From: Hyaloperonospora brassicae
Taxonomy: Eukaryota; Oomycota; Peronosporomycetes; Peronosporales; Peronosporaceae
NCBI GenBank assembly: GCA_947650285.1
Contig: CANTFL010001448.1
Span: forward strand, 248,001 to 312,000
Direction: 5' to 3'
DNA length: 64,000 bases
The notes below the pieces were generated by a model, which was not told where the DNA came from, ran no database searches, and saw nothing but the letters and a program-made list of their open reading frames with translations. A program made the position numbers and the translations under genes. Within the stretch, counting starts at the first letter, position 1, and the number at the start of each line of letters is the position of its first letter. Below are positions 1 through 12,079 of the stretch, one piece after another.

Positions 1-3000
1 GACATACTGTTGTCGCACAACAATGTGAGACCCCTCCTTCGTGTTTTATGCTCGCATAATTGTCTCGTCTGCGCGAATCTCTATCCAATTGGTGGCTGCA
101 CCGTTACACGATAATTTAAATTTTGACGGCAAATTAGTTTTCCATTGCTTCCTAGAAATTCCTTTGTTTTAGTGCGTTTTGTTAGATTGTCGTGTTTTAG
201 TGCCTAATAGAACTGTTGTTTTGGTGACAAATCCCGCTTGCTACTTATGTACCTTGCAGCCATTTCATCGTACTTGTAGCGCAATGTTGGTTGTAATCAG
301 AAGCGTGCTCATCCATATCGCGCAGCAATCGATGCAGCCTTCGTAAAAATCTATGAACTCATTTGATCATGATAAATTTTATGACCTCCACGAAGATAGT
401 CGTCCAAGCATACAAAATTTGTAGGAGCTGCCAAATTGAAATTACTATGGCTTTGGCGAGCCACTACTGCTCATGACAGGAAATTACTTTTGATGTACGT
501 CATATGAGGTCAATTTGGATTGCAACCTCTCTTTTTAATCGATTCAAGCGTCATAAGTCACAACAGGTATACTAAAGGAATGCAATCGTCAGACATAGTC
601 CCTCTTTTCCACCACTTGTGCAAAACTCAGTCATGGTGTTACTAGATGAAGTCAACGGCCATCGTTCAAGCTCATTTTGGATACATACCGGGTAGTCAAT
701 ATTAAAAATATGCGCAATAGACTCCTATTAAGATTAAACACAATGTTGATAGCGTTATGTCTACGCATATCGACACCAAAATGTGTATGTTCAAATAAAG
801 TATAACTCAATATTATTAAAGGCAGCGCCTGCATGTATCGTTCTTTTTGCTAGAATTCCAATTAAACATGCTGTCAAAATGACAGCGCTGTCAAGAATGC
901 ACATCCGTAAATTGGGATTACTGGTCATTCAAAGGCTATAATCGGGTGACACGTCGATCGGTAGCCGACACGACACGTGTGTTTTACAATAGGGATGAAA
1001 TCCCATCAAAGATGATACCATAACACCGTACATCAGTTGTTGGGGCTGACGTGTGTCAGCCACCAAAATAAGAGATCTTTTATTAAACGTTCAAATTCGA
1101 ACATTCGTGGCTGGAATAAGCTTATATCGTCTGAGGTGATTTTTTGGTAAAACAAAAACGTTTTGTGTCCCTTCTGATCACCATTTGACACGTGCCTTTT
1201 TCAAGGCGCTTAAGATCGTTACGAGTTGATCAATGCCTTGTCACGGTAGTTAATCTTGAGCACTCGGTATTGTATATCTTTAAATTGTTTGGTCTCCTTT
1301 GAGAGGCCGTAGGCTCTTCGAGAAAATCAGTCTAGAGATCTGAGTTGAGTTCTTCGAGCTTAGTTGCTCACTGGGCGGTAACGCTATCCCTTGATCAAGG
1401 TGCGGAGCAGCTTCGCTACAAACGGTGACATCATGTTTCTTAAACAACGGCCTAGCAGAGCAAACTGTACTAATGTCTCCTAACATAAATGATCACAGCC
1501 TAATAGAGGTGGTTTAAGCTATTCTGCTTCTGCTAAGGATGTAAAATTTGTTTAAAAGTGCAGCTGACATCATCGGGCAAATCATGCTTAAGACCTTTGC
1601 ACTCGATACATCCGTTAGGATCATCAACAAACGTTGGAATTTGGTGATGCACTGTATCAAAAACAGAAATAGGCTAGTCAGGCGTCGCGGAAGATTTTCT
1701 TTGTGTAGCGACCAGTATGAGCTGGATTCATAAAATTTTACATTTACTCTACCTTTTGCGCCTCAAGCAACGTGTTAGATGATAATTAAAGAAGCCAGTG
1801 ATATGAACGAAAATCGTTCCGTTTACCAAGAAGTCGACACCTTACTATTATCGTCTGCCTGATGTAGTGGTCGTAAAGAGTGTTACCTACGAGAAGCGAT
1901 CAATCTGTGCTAGAACGCCCGGTTGCTAGGAAGTCGCTTTTCGAAGACAGATATTCTAAGTGCTTTATATGCTGCTTTCATCAAAATTGCGCAACATTCC
2001 TAAGAGAGCCTGAAATTGGTTTTGCTGGATTGTCTTCGCCTTGCATATTTACTTGTCTCGATCGATTCACTTATAGGAAAATGGAAGAGTCATGTATGTT
2101 TTGCACCTGCGCGTTATCCAAGCTTATCGAAAAAGGGTCGGACGACACGCTTTCTGAAAAGAAAGCAACAGTATAAATGACTGTGGCATGGATCTGGGTT
2201 CCCTATCATTTCTTCCAATGCTGAATGAGCAGCAATGTAGGACGAAATATATCCTACAATAATACTGTGAAGAATATTGCTTAATTAATCGTAAGGAGGC
2301 ATCTGCTATCTGTATGAGCTACCGAATCTAAGATCGAGGCAATGAGCATTCCATGTTCACAATCTTTGCAAATTACTGTAAAATGGTTGAAGCCAAGGTA
2401 TCTTGCGCTAGAATGAAGTGTGTTTATAAAAAGCTTTGCTACGCGTCTACCTCTTCACTGCAACACTATGCATCATATGTCAAAGAACAAGATGCGAGGC
2501 ATTTCTGCTAATCAAACGTTTCTTATGCATCACACAGGGCGTTAGCGCGCCTACGACGAAAACAAGCATGTGTAAATCGATGGCAGAGCAAGCCACTCGC
2601 CCAAGCGATGATGTAACTTTCCGTGTTGCAGCTCTTCAATGCATACCATACACACTTAAACGAGTCCTGTCTCCGTTGATGAAAACACGTTCCATCTGCC
2701 GACGAGAGGCTAGACGTAGAAAGACCACTTTTTAAACGACAGCAAAGTTCGAAAAGGATCGAGGCAGATCTTCGAATAAACCAGAGCCCTTTCTCGTAAA
2801 TCTGACGGTTTTGCACCCATACTGTTGTCAAGAACAGTTTTACTACTATGCGATTCCAGCTGATCAGTGTGCACATGTCCTATATTCAGACGTGGTCTTT
2901 AATTGCTTTACGACGCTCTGCAATGCAAACGCATACATTATATACTACCACTTCGTAGCCGACCAACATAATGCCGACAACGTGTAAAGATACTCGCTTT

Positions 3001-3472
3001 AAAGGCTACACGATGTTATTATATCGCTAGCTGCACTACTTATACATAGAGATTCCACGGCCTTATCCATTAAAAAGTGGTGTCGACCCGCTGGCGATAC
3101 GTCGTAACCAGACAGATGACCGCACGACTCTCAACAATGCGTTAAATGTGATGGCGTTCGGCCAATACACATATTTTTGTAAAGAAAAATCAGTAATGGA
3201 CATTGACTATTCGATTCAGGGGCACACGGCGTTTATAAAGTCATCCGAAAGTACCATATTTGAAGCCCGGATACGCCGCTTATGCGCCCAGAGAGACATT
3301 ATACTTAAGGCTCATCGATTACTAATTGACAACAAGGAACATGTATTTAATATCTGCAAACCTAATAATTTTACATACACAGATGATTGTGTAGGCCTTT
3401 GACTTTTCTTTTGCCGTACTTGCCTTGGTCCGGACAAATAAAGCGAGATATAAATAAATAAAGCGTGTAATT
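1..3472. other. AT-rich intergenic DNA, no gene recognised
   Basis: Only short open frames (about 60-117 codons) on both strands, none with a recognisable motif or matching composition. I see no tRNA-like fold or transposon terminus. It is probably old, decayed repeat sequence next to element C. Confidence 0.5.
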
Positions 3473-3884
3473 TAAAGAGATAGCCCATTGATCGAAACTG
3501 TCATTCAGAAGAAAATGACATTGAATTGTCTTACATTAATTTTTTATTATATCACTAGGTATAGTGATATCGTTAGGAGCCGAAGGGTCTACAAATTAAT
3601 TCATATTGTGATTATAGCAACCCATCAACCGCTACATTTCGCGCGCAATGGGTGATGAGTAGACGTCATCATACGTTTAGTTATATCAATATAATTAAGT
3701 CAGGATAAACAGAGAAAAAAGAGCTATAAAACTTAATTGTATTAAATAGCAGTGTTGAATTTACCACGACTAAAGTCCCCTCTGTATTGTGTATTTACCT
3801 AGCAGGCCACTGAACTTCACCGTTGTTAGTGAGAGTTGGCTCCGTAATGGCAGACCTGTACGTAATCGTTGGTGACCCGTCATA
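3473..3884 (+). repeat. Degenerate 5' LTR of gypsy element C
   Basis: Aligns by eye with the LTR of element B (41166-41556). It shares the block around GCGCGCAATG(G/A)GTG followed by paired GACGTCATC-type sequence, the TATATCA(A/G)TATAATT(A/G)AGTC stretch, and an end at CCCGTCATA directly before a primer-binding-like CCTGGCAGCAC. Many substitutions and small indels show it is old. The left edge is approximate. Confidence 0.65.
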
Positions 3885-3905
3885 CCTGGCAGCACTTTGT
3901 AGTCC
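3885..3905 (+). promoter_or_regulatory. Primer-binding site relic of element C
   Basis: CCTGGCAGCACTTTGTAGTCC follows the LTR end, matching CCTGGTAGCACTTTGTAGTCC in element B except for one base. The TGG..A start fits priming by a tRNA 3' CCA end. Confidence 0.6.
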
Positions 3906-3927
3906 GTTTAAGGGCTACAAGCTCATC

Positions 3928-5110
3928 GCCCAACATGAACATACTGGGCGATATAGAAGGCTACTACTTTCACGGAACTCGTAAAACTATTCCCGTTTTA
4001 GCAATTTCGAATGTAGTGCAATCGGACATATGAGTTCGACCGTTGGTGAAGGAGCTATCTGGGCCATGCTATCCTCAAGGGACAGGGACCATCAGCATCC
4101 GTCATCAGAAAATTCTTGCAACGAAAACTTGATAATTCGTTAGCAGAGGCGGCATTGTTGCGACAACGAGATCACCAACAGACTGATATACTAAGACAGA
4201 AACAGTCTCAGTACGCAGAGTCAACGCGAACGCTTCGACGGAAGACTTTAATGCTAGAGATCTACAAGTACCGGAGAATTGAGAAAGATTTCCTATTGAG
4301 ATGGTTCGACGAGGTTTACAGTACCATCAAGGCCCTTCGTATCGACTATGAGAGAATGGAGGTTATATTTGTTCCGTCATACTTGGCAGGGGATGCCAGA
4401 AGTTGGGCCCTGAATCTGAAGTTGCACGACCCAGATGTGTTTGGGTCATAAAATCTTTAAGCCCCTATCCAGCAAAACGTTTGAGCCGCCCAGAGCAGAG
4501 TTCTGATCTCTATCAGAGCTCCTGTACCTCAATCAGGGTAAGCATAAGTTTCACGATTCCGCCTAACATGTGCGTTACCATACAAGTTGCATGGTTGCAA
4601 ACCCTGTGAGCGAATCGGTGTAAATCACGATATTTATTAAGGGTCTTGTATATGGTCCCCTCAAGTACCCATTTTCTGCGGAGATATGAAGAGGCTTGTA
4701 GAAGCGATCTTAGCTGCGGAGTAGAAATAATTAAGCGTGAGACAGGCCCAAACTATGCTGACTCCTTATCGTCTACAGAGACGACCAGCGGTCGGACTTC
4801 CAGAGCCTATAGACCTCAGGTATGTGGAGGGCAAGAAACCTCGCTCTTCGAAAGACAAACAATTGCATCGATGTCATCGCTTCCCAAGTTAAGACACTAC
4901 GCATATGAATGCGGTGTCCCCGGCTTAGAATCTCGCGCTACTGATCGAAGTGACGGCACACCAGCTGTTCTAAGTGGTGGACGAGAAACCGACGCTGTTG
5001 CAAAGCCGCAACAGCGAGACGGACCACCAAACAATGGCCGGGGTCAATATGGTCAGAACGCCCTACCGATCCAGGAGTATCGAGAGAATTTGGAAACCGC
5101 TTGACGATGG
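3928..5110 (+). pseudogene. Broken gag gene of element C
   Basis: Related to the Gag of element B (398 aa), but spread over several frames. Open pieces at 4116-4451 and 4646-5104 match the middle (region with WFDEVYSTIKALRIDYE, cf. WFVELDRAIKARRIDDE in B) and the C-terminus. The zinc-knuckle region survives only in part: the HYAYEC half is visible near 4895-4915 while the first two cysteines are out of frame. Frameshifts and stops make it non-functional. Confidence 0.7.
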
Positions 5111-5165
5111 TTTCTCCCGCCACATAGTCACTGTGTGTCGCTGTACCTGGTGATGAGGATCCCTC

Positions 5166-5640
5166 ATGAAGTTGACGTTGAAATTGATAAAAGATTTGTC
5201 GCTTCAAGCCCCAGTTAACTGTGAGGCGTCGAACATTTCTGTCCGTCGCCAGTCACTAGAGTCTGAAGGACTAAACTTTGTTGAGCGAGATATCCCACCG
5301 ACGAGGGTGAAGGTGGGTCTAGTGACAGGTGCATCAATTCCCGTGAAACAACTTGTAGTCCGGAATCCACTACACCTTAAAAGACTAACAGTCCGATGAT
5401 GATTTCGTCGTACTGGATCCGATTGACAAGTTTGACGTCATCCTAGGACTACCTTGGCTCAGGAGATACGATCCAACGATGATCTGTCAGCATCGATCAG
5501 TTACGATACCTACCACTTGTTAATCAAATATCCATCTGATGAGCGTCTTTGAACGCCCACAAGCGTAAGGGTGTACTACGAGTGAGTGCAATTGCCTCAC
5601 TTCTGGTACATTATATATATATTGCGACTGCACGTAGTTT
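5166..5640 (+). pseudogene. Broken aspartic-protease part of element C pol
   Basis: Matches the protease domain of element B pol. The catalytic region reads VNCEASN where B has VDCGASN, so the catalytic Asp is Asn and the following Gly is Glu. It then frameshifts near 5400; downstream DNA still encodes pieces of the ILGLPWL flap region (about 5430-5465). Homology to B is traceable to about 5640, after which the rest of pol and the 3' LTR are missing. Confidence 0.7.
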
Positions 5641-6780
5641 TTAAAAATCAATTTACGTTGAAAAGACGACTTTTAACCCCATCGTTATGGCTCTTGTAAG
5701 GGAAGATGTTGATGCCACGAAAGCCAATTTATTTTCTATTACCTTGACGCGATCAAACGAAATATGTTGCCACCGTTGTGAGATTCTGAAATGGGTCTTG
5801 TTTGAAGGAAATTATGCTTAACGAATTGAATGATAAACGATACAGCAAATCTATTTTTCTGCGTCTTGTTTGGTGCACCCACGTCTACACAATATGCTAC
5901 ACATTCATATCTCTATAAAGAAATCACTCAATGAAATAGTTTTGTAAAGATTACCTCTAGGGGCAGACAATTTCATAAAATCTAATTATCGAGCTGAAAA
6001 ATGATAAAAGATACAATATGCTATTTAAATTTTATAGGACATGCCAACCGTAGGCCTTACGGGTCAAATTTGAACCGTGTATGCATTGAATTTGTTGAGG
6101 GCCTTCAACAAGCGTCAAAAATACGTTTAAACCCGGCAAAGGCCTTTTTATCAGGCCTTAAAGTGTGATCCTAAATTTCGGACCGCATAAATGAGACGTG
6201 TACAATTACAATTAACTATTACCTATCAAGTTTTATCGCAACTACCTTAGCTTATAGACATACTTTAGATTACGCAGTTTTTGCAAGAGCTTAGAGATTT
6301 TGCCATAAAAAGAGTCTGCTTCACCGAAACTGAAAGTGGCTAGTACAAGCTATACATGCATTTGAACTGATCGTTTCAATCTGATACAAACTTTTGGTTA
6401 CTGGAGACCTATATCAATGCGGCTGACAGTAAATCGAGGACATAATCCAAATGTCATACACTTCTTAGAAAGCGAGAAGTTTTGCTCTTTTAAAATTTAA
6501 AATCTTGTATAATCGCAATGAAGAAAGAGGGAAAAAGATAAATACGCCTCTAATGTACTATTTTAAAGTTAGTGTTATAGATTACAATATGTAATAAACG
6601 GCAGTCGAACAATAGGAATTTTAACACGTTTCCGACGCTTTAGTGACTTTAAACACCGCGTTGAATCGTTAAAAAAGAGACTATAATGAGATGTGTCCCC
6701 TTGCTCATATAACAACGTCATGTATGTATCTACGTGTGGTGGAATTTAAATCAAAATATTCTTGTCACTTTGACTATTCA
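5641..6780. other. AT-rich DNA, no gene seen
   Basis: No open frame of useful length and no recognisable repeat end. Probably decayed element C sequence or unrelated intergenic DNA. Confidence 0.4.
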
Positions 6781-7260
6781 CTGGCGCCCAAGAACGTTCT
6801 GTTAAAAAGAATGCTCATTTCGCGTCATTTTTCCTTCTACATTTTGTGTACCCGTCAGTAGGGCGCGCTGCAATCTTCTCGGTGGCCTTTTGTCGATATT
6901 AAACTTGACCGCGTTTGGTACAGGGGTGATTGCGTAAAAAGCTTCAAGCAATCACAGGTCACTGGTAGGAATTCGATATGAGCTTCTAGATATCGACGAG
7001 AGTGCCTGGTCTAATGCGTAGATTTTGACCTGCTTGACCTATTGACCATTTGAGCCGTCTCGCAATCATGCATATTTTCTTTTACACTGTAGCTTCGTCC
7101 GATCGCTGTTGGGAATTTGGACTAATATTTCTTGATACCTGGCCAAACAATACAGGTACATCACTCGATTCAAGTATGCGGCTGTATTGACGCCGAATGG
7201 TCAGTAATCTAATCCGAAAGAGAACTCGAAACGTGTATGTAAAATTAAATTAAACTAGGC
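6780..7260 (+). repeat. R2 family LTR-like repeat, copy 1
   Basis: Contains the R2 signature in order: TGTGTACCCGTCaGTaGGGCG, a CTTCTCgGTGG block, a cTTGACCGcGTTTGG block, TGACCTGCTTGACCTaTTGaCCA, GAGCCGTCTCGCaATC and a CTGGCCAAAcAATaCAGG block. The same blocks recur at 9.6-10.2, 11.0-11.6, 16.7-17.2 and (reverse) 22.6-23.1 kb. Diverged, edges approximate. Confidence 0.55.
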
Positions 7261-7689
7261 TAAATGGTAATTGAGAACTACTACTATGCCTAGGTATGTA
7301 GGTGGATCAAAATAGTATGTAAAATCGAATGAAGAATGGCTACGGTGGTAATTGGACTAGACATTAAATTCGAATTAGGGCATTACGCCTTTTGAGTTCT
7401 ATTTAAAAGGAAATACGATCCAACAGTGGTTAAGCTTTAAACAGGAACCCGACGTGAGATCAGATCTTTACCTGAGGTAGGGGCTGAGGACCTATCAAGG
7501 ACCCTACGATGTACCAGATACAAATTGAATCATTGGAAGACACGTAGCGATCGCTTTATATTTATATGGGCTAGGTCTTAATTTTTTAAGATGGTTGGCT
7601 TATATCTTACAAAGTTCAATTTTCATAAATTGACACGTCTTATCTCTTCTTGGCAATATTTTTAGCCTCCTAAAGAAATTACGAGCTAA

Positions 7690-8170
7690 TCCATTCTTCT
7701 AACTAAGTATCGCACCTGGATTGGCTGGCCAGGTGCGTTCAGGACTCTCGCAAACATAAAAAGTTCGCTATAAGTCGCAGTAAAAAAAAGGGTGATCAAG
7801 ATCGCAAGACCGTTTAAGCGGTCAGAAGGCTCGCAGATTGAATATCTACTTTGGACAAGGCGATCTGTTACAAATCAAGGTAACCCAAATAGAGCAGCCA
7901 ACAAGCATACAAGTGATTCCGTGACGAATTCCACGAATTCCCGCCAACCTCGATCGTGGTGTGAAGATTTCCACACCGCGATCGAACCTCGACCCCATCG
8001 CAACCACGTTCAATTTTTCCATTGACATGAGTCTACCAATTGAAGAGTGCAACCCGCCCCACCGACGGGTAGACGAGTCAAGTTATAATTAAGCACGGAA
8101 ATGGAATACACCTCCGTTAGTCGGTCGCCTGGGTGCAAGTGAATAGGCGGGATCGAATCAGCACATGTTT
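7690..8170 (-). repeat. R2 family LTR-like repeat, copy 2 (reverse)
   Basis: The stretch GCAACCCGCCCCACCGACGG near 8049 and CCTCCGTTAGTCGGTC near 8112 is the reverse complement of blocks in the 9.6-kb copy. A perfect-armed hairpin CGATCG..GGTGTG / CACACC..CGATCG lies at 7951-7984. Edges are approximate. Confidence 0.5.
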
Positions 8171-8199
8171 GAATTCCTCTCCATCACGATTTGGTGCGT

Positions 8200-9595
8200 T
8201 CCCGGTTCTTGTATAAAATCGATAATTACCGTGAGTTATGAGTGAAGAAAAACAGAACTTGGGATGGAAGCGCCAAAGGCTGAGGGATCGTCATAGTCGC
8301 GAAAACTTTTATAATCCCCGGTATTTTAAGGTTTTGAATGGTTTTGATGATGAAAAATATAAGAGAAAGATCGACCTGTCTATCTGGAAGGTAAACCTCC
8401 TCCTCCTCTTAAGGTCTTCTTGGGGACTAGCGCGGGTCATGCTACAAAGCATGCTTTTCAGGATACATCTCTTTAAAGAATCATGGACATCACAAAACCC
8501 TTCAACCAATCTCAAAGACGAAGATTGTGAACCTGAGTGAGTATTGAAAGACGTAGCTAGATAAATACCACACGATCTCAAAGCTGGATCAGATCGACAG
8601 GACCGCAATGTTTGATCAGATCCAAACAATCGCGCCATGACAACATTTGAGCGGCGGATTAAATTTATGGATAATGAAGACACGATGACGGGATGGCTCG
8701 AAGACTGGCAGGTAGAAATGCTGGCGAAAGACTACCACTGGAAGGAGTTCAAGAAGCTATTAACGAGTGATGCGGTGCTGAAGATCTTCAAATCACTGCT
8801 AATCGGTCCGCAACGAATGCCGACATTACCTCATGTCTCACCCTCAAACCAGCTGAAGTGACCCGTAGTCTGATGCAGTTGCTAAAAGACGCGGTATTTA
8901 CAGTTGTATCTTTCGATGCGTATACGCTATTGTAATGCGATATCTACCAAGTAATTATAGCAGACAGGTCGTTTCGTTTCGTAAAATTTGAAGAATCGTA
9001 GTTGCGATAGAGCAGATAATAAAGATTGACCTGGCCATTGATGAGTAGAACTATTACAGGGCATCGGATCAAGCGACCAGGCCGATCTTGGTCACACCGA
9101 GAAGTTAATATAGTGGATTGCCTCCGTACGCTTAAGTAATATTGAACTTGGAATAGGAAGATTCGTTTATCTTTAACGGATGCCATTTGGGACCGTTCAG
9201 CGCTGCATTAATTTGTATCAGGATGACCCTGATGGTGGCGAGATCGACTGAGGCGCCCAAGTTGCCCCATTTCATCTGGAGTCGTACATTGAAGCAGCCA
9301 TGAAGATGTGGCAAAGCAACCATTAGGTTTTACCATTGAGTTGGGGCGTAGGGGCCAACAGATCGCAAGCGTCAGCAGATTTCGATAAGGGTACTGAGCA
9401 TAAGAATACTAGCCGGAATGAGTGGCTCACGATCCAGTACTCTAATGTGCTAGTTCGTAAGATCGTGTATGACAAGGGTGGGATATGTCGTGATGCTGAG
9501 ATGGTTACCAAAGCTAAAGCCAAATCTAACCGAAAATCGCTGTCCCGATTCGATCTCGCGATCTCGATCCGATCTCTCGATCTCGATCCGAGATT
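8200..9595. other. Degenerate repeat interior, unrecognised
   Basis: Contains short open frames at 8238-8540 and 8637-8861 (+); the latter is charged and helical (WQVEMLAKDYHWKEFKKLL) and could be a gag fragment, but I cannot assign it. 9545-9600 is a low-complexity run of GATCTCGATCC-type units. Confidence 0.35.
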
Positions 9596-9599
9596 GCAA

Positions 9600-10430
9600 G
9601 CCTCAAGTCAGTTTTGTGGTGTAGTGATGATCACAAATATCTTGTGATCCCGACCTTCCATTTACGCCCGGATGACCGACTAACGGAGGGAGTACCCCCG
9701 ATTCCGTGCTCTGTGTCTTCTTGCTCACCTTGTGGTACCCGTCGGTGGGGCGGCTTGCGCTCTTCTTCGTGGACTTGGGCTGGGGATGAAGTTGACTATT
9801 TATGGCGATACGGGTTCATCGAATGGTAATTTTGCATTGTTCAAACGTGGCTTAGATCGAGTAGAAATTCTTGACCCGATTGCGTGTATGCTTAGCGCTC
9901 TCATAGAATAGCCTTTATCAAAGGTGATGCTTAATCCGCGATCCTTCAGACATCTCAAGCCGTCTCGTGATCTTGAATCCGGACCGTAAGGTTCTCTGCG
10001 TCCGATCGCAGTTGGGGGATGTGAGAACTGATGTTCCACCTGGCCAAATAATCCAAAGGCGAAGTTTGTAAAGACGCGGGTGACTCTCTATTCAACGGGA
10101 GGCCAGATTTTTTACCCGAGAGTAGTCGACGCGTGTCTTTCGTTTCAAATTCATTTCTGTTTAATGCCAACCAACCAGGACCAAAACCAAAAAAATGCAA
10201 CCCTGTTTGCTAGGGATGATGTTGCGTGTCGCCTGTCTATGTAATTTACCAAGTGTACCATGTGGTTCACAGCAGATACTCTGTAGTGGATCGCAGGGTA
10301 GTGGATCGCGGAATAGTGGATCGCGGGGTAGTGGATCGCGGTATGTGATCCACCCGAATTATGTGTTCACACCAATTATGCGTCCACGATAATTAAGCAT
10401 TACACACCCAGGACGGATCGTGATCAATCT
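9600..10430 (+). repeat. R2 family LTR-like repeat, copy 3
   Basis: Carries the R2 blocks GTGTAGTGATgaTCACAAAT, CTTGTGgTACCCGTCGGTGGG, GAGCCGTCTCG and CTGGCCAAATAATCC in the order seen in the 11.0-kb and 16.7-kb copies. It ends in a GATC-rich tandem array. Confidence 0.6.
10286..10345 (+). repeat. 15-bp tandem repeat, 4 units
   Basis: Four consecutive units of GTGGATCGCGGggTA, starting at 10286, 10301, 10316 and 10331. Related GATC-rich short tandems follow other R2 copies (for example near 11765-11850 and 17345-17480). Confidence 0.8.
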
Positions 10431-10599
10431 CTCGAGTTTTTGATGAAGCATCCATCGTCGAATCGCCATTACTTTTAAGACCTAGCAATTTTGATGATCT
10501 TGACGATCTACGCTTCCAGCTTGCTTCCATATTCACCTATTATCCATTATAATTTGCGATTCAGTATTCTAGTCGATATTCATTCCTTGAGCGATCCGG

Positions 10600-11035
10600 T
10601 TCTTGTACCTTGGTGATCCAATCCCTCGATCGCGGATCGTGATCGGTGAGTCTTAAATCCTTGATTATACTCCTTCAGGAGCGTTAGGTAGATTAATCGG
10701 CATAATTCTCACAGTCATTTCGTGTCACTCAGTCATGTGACGCTATCATTTGTGCCAACGGGCCTATCTCCGAGCGCAATCCACCAATTAAATCGATCTC
10801 GCACCTAATGCGGTACGCGCAATTCACACTTTCCATCATTATTCTTCTGCGCTTCTCCACAATTGTCCCCTGCACCGGAAGTCAACATACAGTGTCAATC
10901 GACTGTGCATCCACAACTCCCATGGATTCTGCATCGTCTGCACCTTCTAACTCGGAGGCTACTTACTCGATCCGGCCTTCCGTAATACTGCCGGTTTCGA
11001 CTGGCGGAAGGCACGCCGTGTTGCAGTGGTGGAGC
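10600..11035 (+). other. R2 element leader and truncated gag start
   Basis: The stretch around 10830-10885 (TTTCCATCATTATTCTTCTG, then CCACAATTGTCCCCTGCACCG) matches 11955-12025, which lies just before the gag-like gene at 12080. The next ATG (10921) starts a Ser/Ala-rich frame like the start at 12080. It is cut off at about 11035 by the next R2 repeat, so it looks like the 5' end of one element interrupted by another. Confidence 0.5.
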
Positions 11036-11600
11036 GGGGTCCAAAAAAATGCTGATGTGATCCCGCCTCTTCACTGTAATACAGACACCCGACTATCTGA
11101 GGGGGTACTCCGATTCCGTGCTATGTATCTTCTTGATCACCTTGTGTACCCATCGGTACGGAGGGTTGCACTCTTCTCGATGGACTCGTGTCGATACCTA
11201 GCTTGACCGTGGTTGGGGATGGAAGGATCGCTTGGGGATCCTCACTTGGTCACTAGTTACTTGAGAGCACTAGATATGAGATACCCGGATCTTGTTCATA
11301 TTGCCCTTTCCAAATGAAGATCTTGATCTGCTTGACCTTCTGGCCACTTGAGCCGTCTCGCGATCTTGATCCCACTTGAGTTCTTGCTGCGTCATATCGT
11401 AGCTGGCATGTTGTTTGTGAGAGTCCTTGTATGCATCTGGCCAAATAATCCAGGTGCGATACTTGGGTAGACGGAACGTGGCTCTTGATCGTCGAAAGGC
11501 CAAAGACCCTTCCCGGAAGAAGCGACGCGTGTCTTGTAAAGTAAATTGAACTCTGTTTGATGTTAGCCAACCATTCCGCTAAAGCTACGATATAGTCTAT
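11036..11600 (+). repeat. R2 family LTR-like repeat, copy 4
   Basis: Clear alignment by eye to copies 3 and 5. It shares CACCTTGTGTACCCATCGGTA, TCGATGGACTCGTG, GACCGTGGTTGGGGATGGA, GAGCCGTCTCGCGATCTTGA and CATCTGGCCAAATAATCCAGG. This copy directly precedes the leader and gag-like gene at 12080, consistent with being its 5' LTR. Confidence 0.6.
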
Positions 11601-12079
11601 CTATACAGGAGGTACTTGCCATGCGTAGCCAGTTAAGCTTATCTATAGAGAAAGTACTTGCCAAGTGTCGCCAAGCAAGCACCTCTGTCTCTTGCACACC
11701 GCTGGTCCTTTGATTTATCCCCTACCCCTGACTTGGATCTAGATTATGTATCCCACTCTTGATCCGGATTCACGTTGGCTAGGATCCCGATCCCGGATCC
11801 TTCGATCGTGGTCTCTGATCCTCTCTTGATCCAGATGCTGGATCCACTCCCAACTCGATCACCTCTCAAATCGAATTCCTTCTCAGACCAGATCCTGAAA
11901 GGGGTCAGGTCTGGCAGTTGTGATTTACCCGTCCAATTTGTACTTGATCGGAGTCTGTTGGTGATTTTCCTTCAGCTTTTCTTCATTATATGGTTTGCTC
12001 CTACACAATAGTCCCCTGTACCGTTAGCTGATAGGCAGCATCAGTCTAGCTGTATACCCAACCCGCAGATAAATGGATC

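Noticed and set aside
10808..11206. 132-codon frame with a signal-peptide-like hydrophobic start, possible secreted effector
   Set aside because: The same DNA recurs as the untranslated leader before the gag-like gene at 12080, and the frame runs into an R2 repeat. No RXLR, EER or LFLAK motif.
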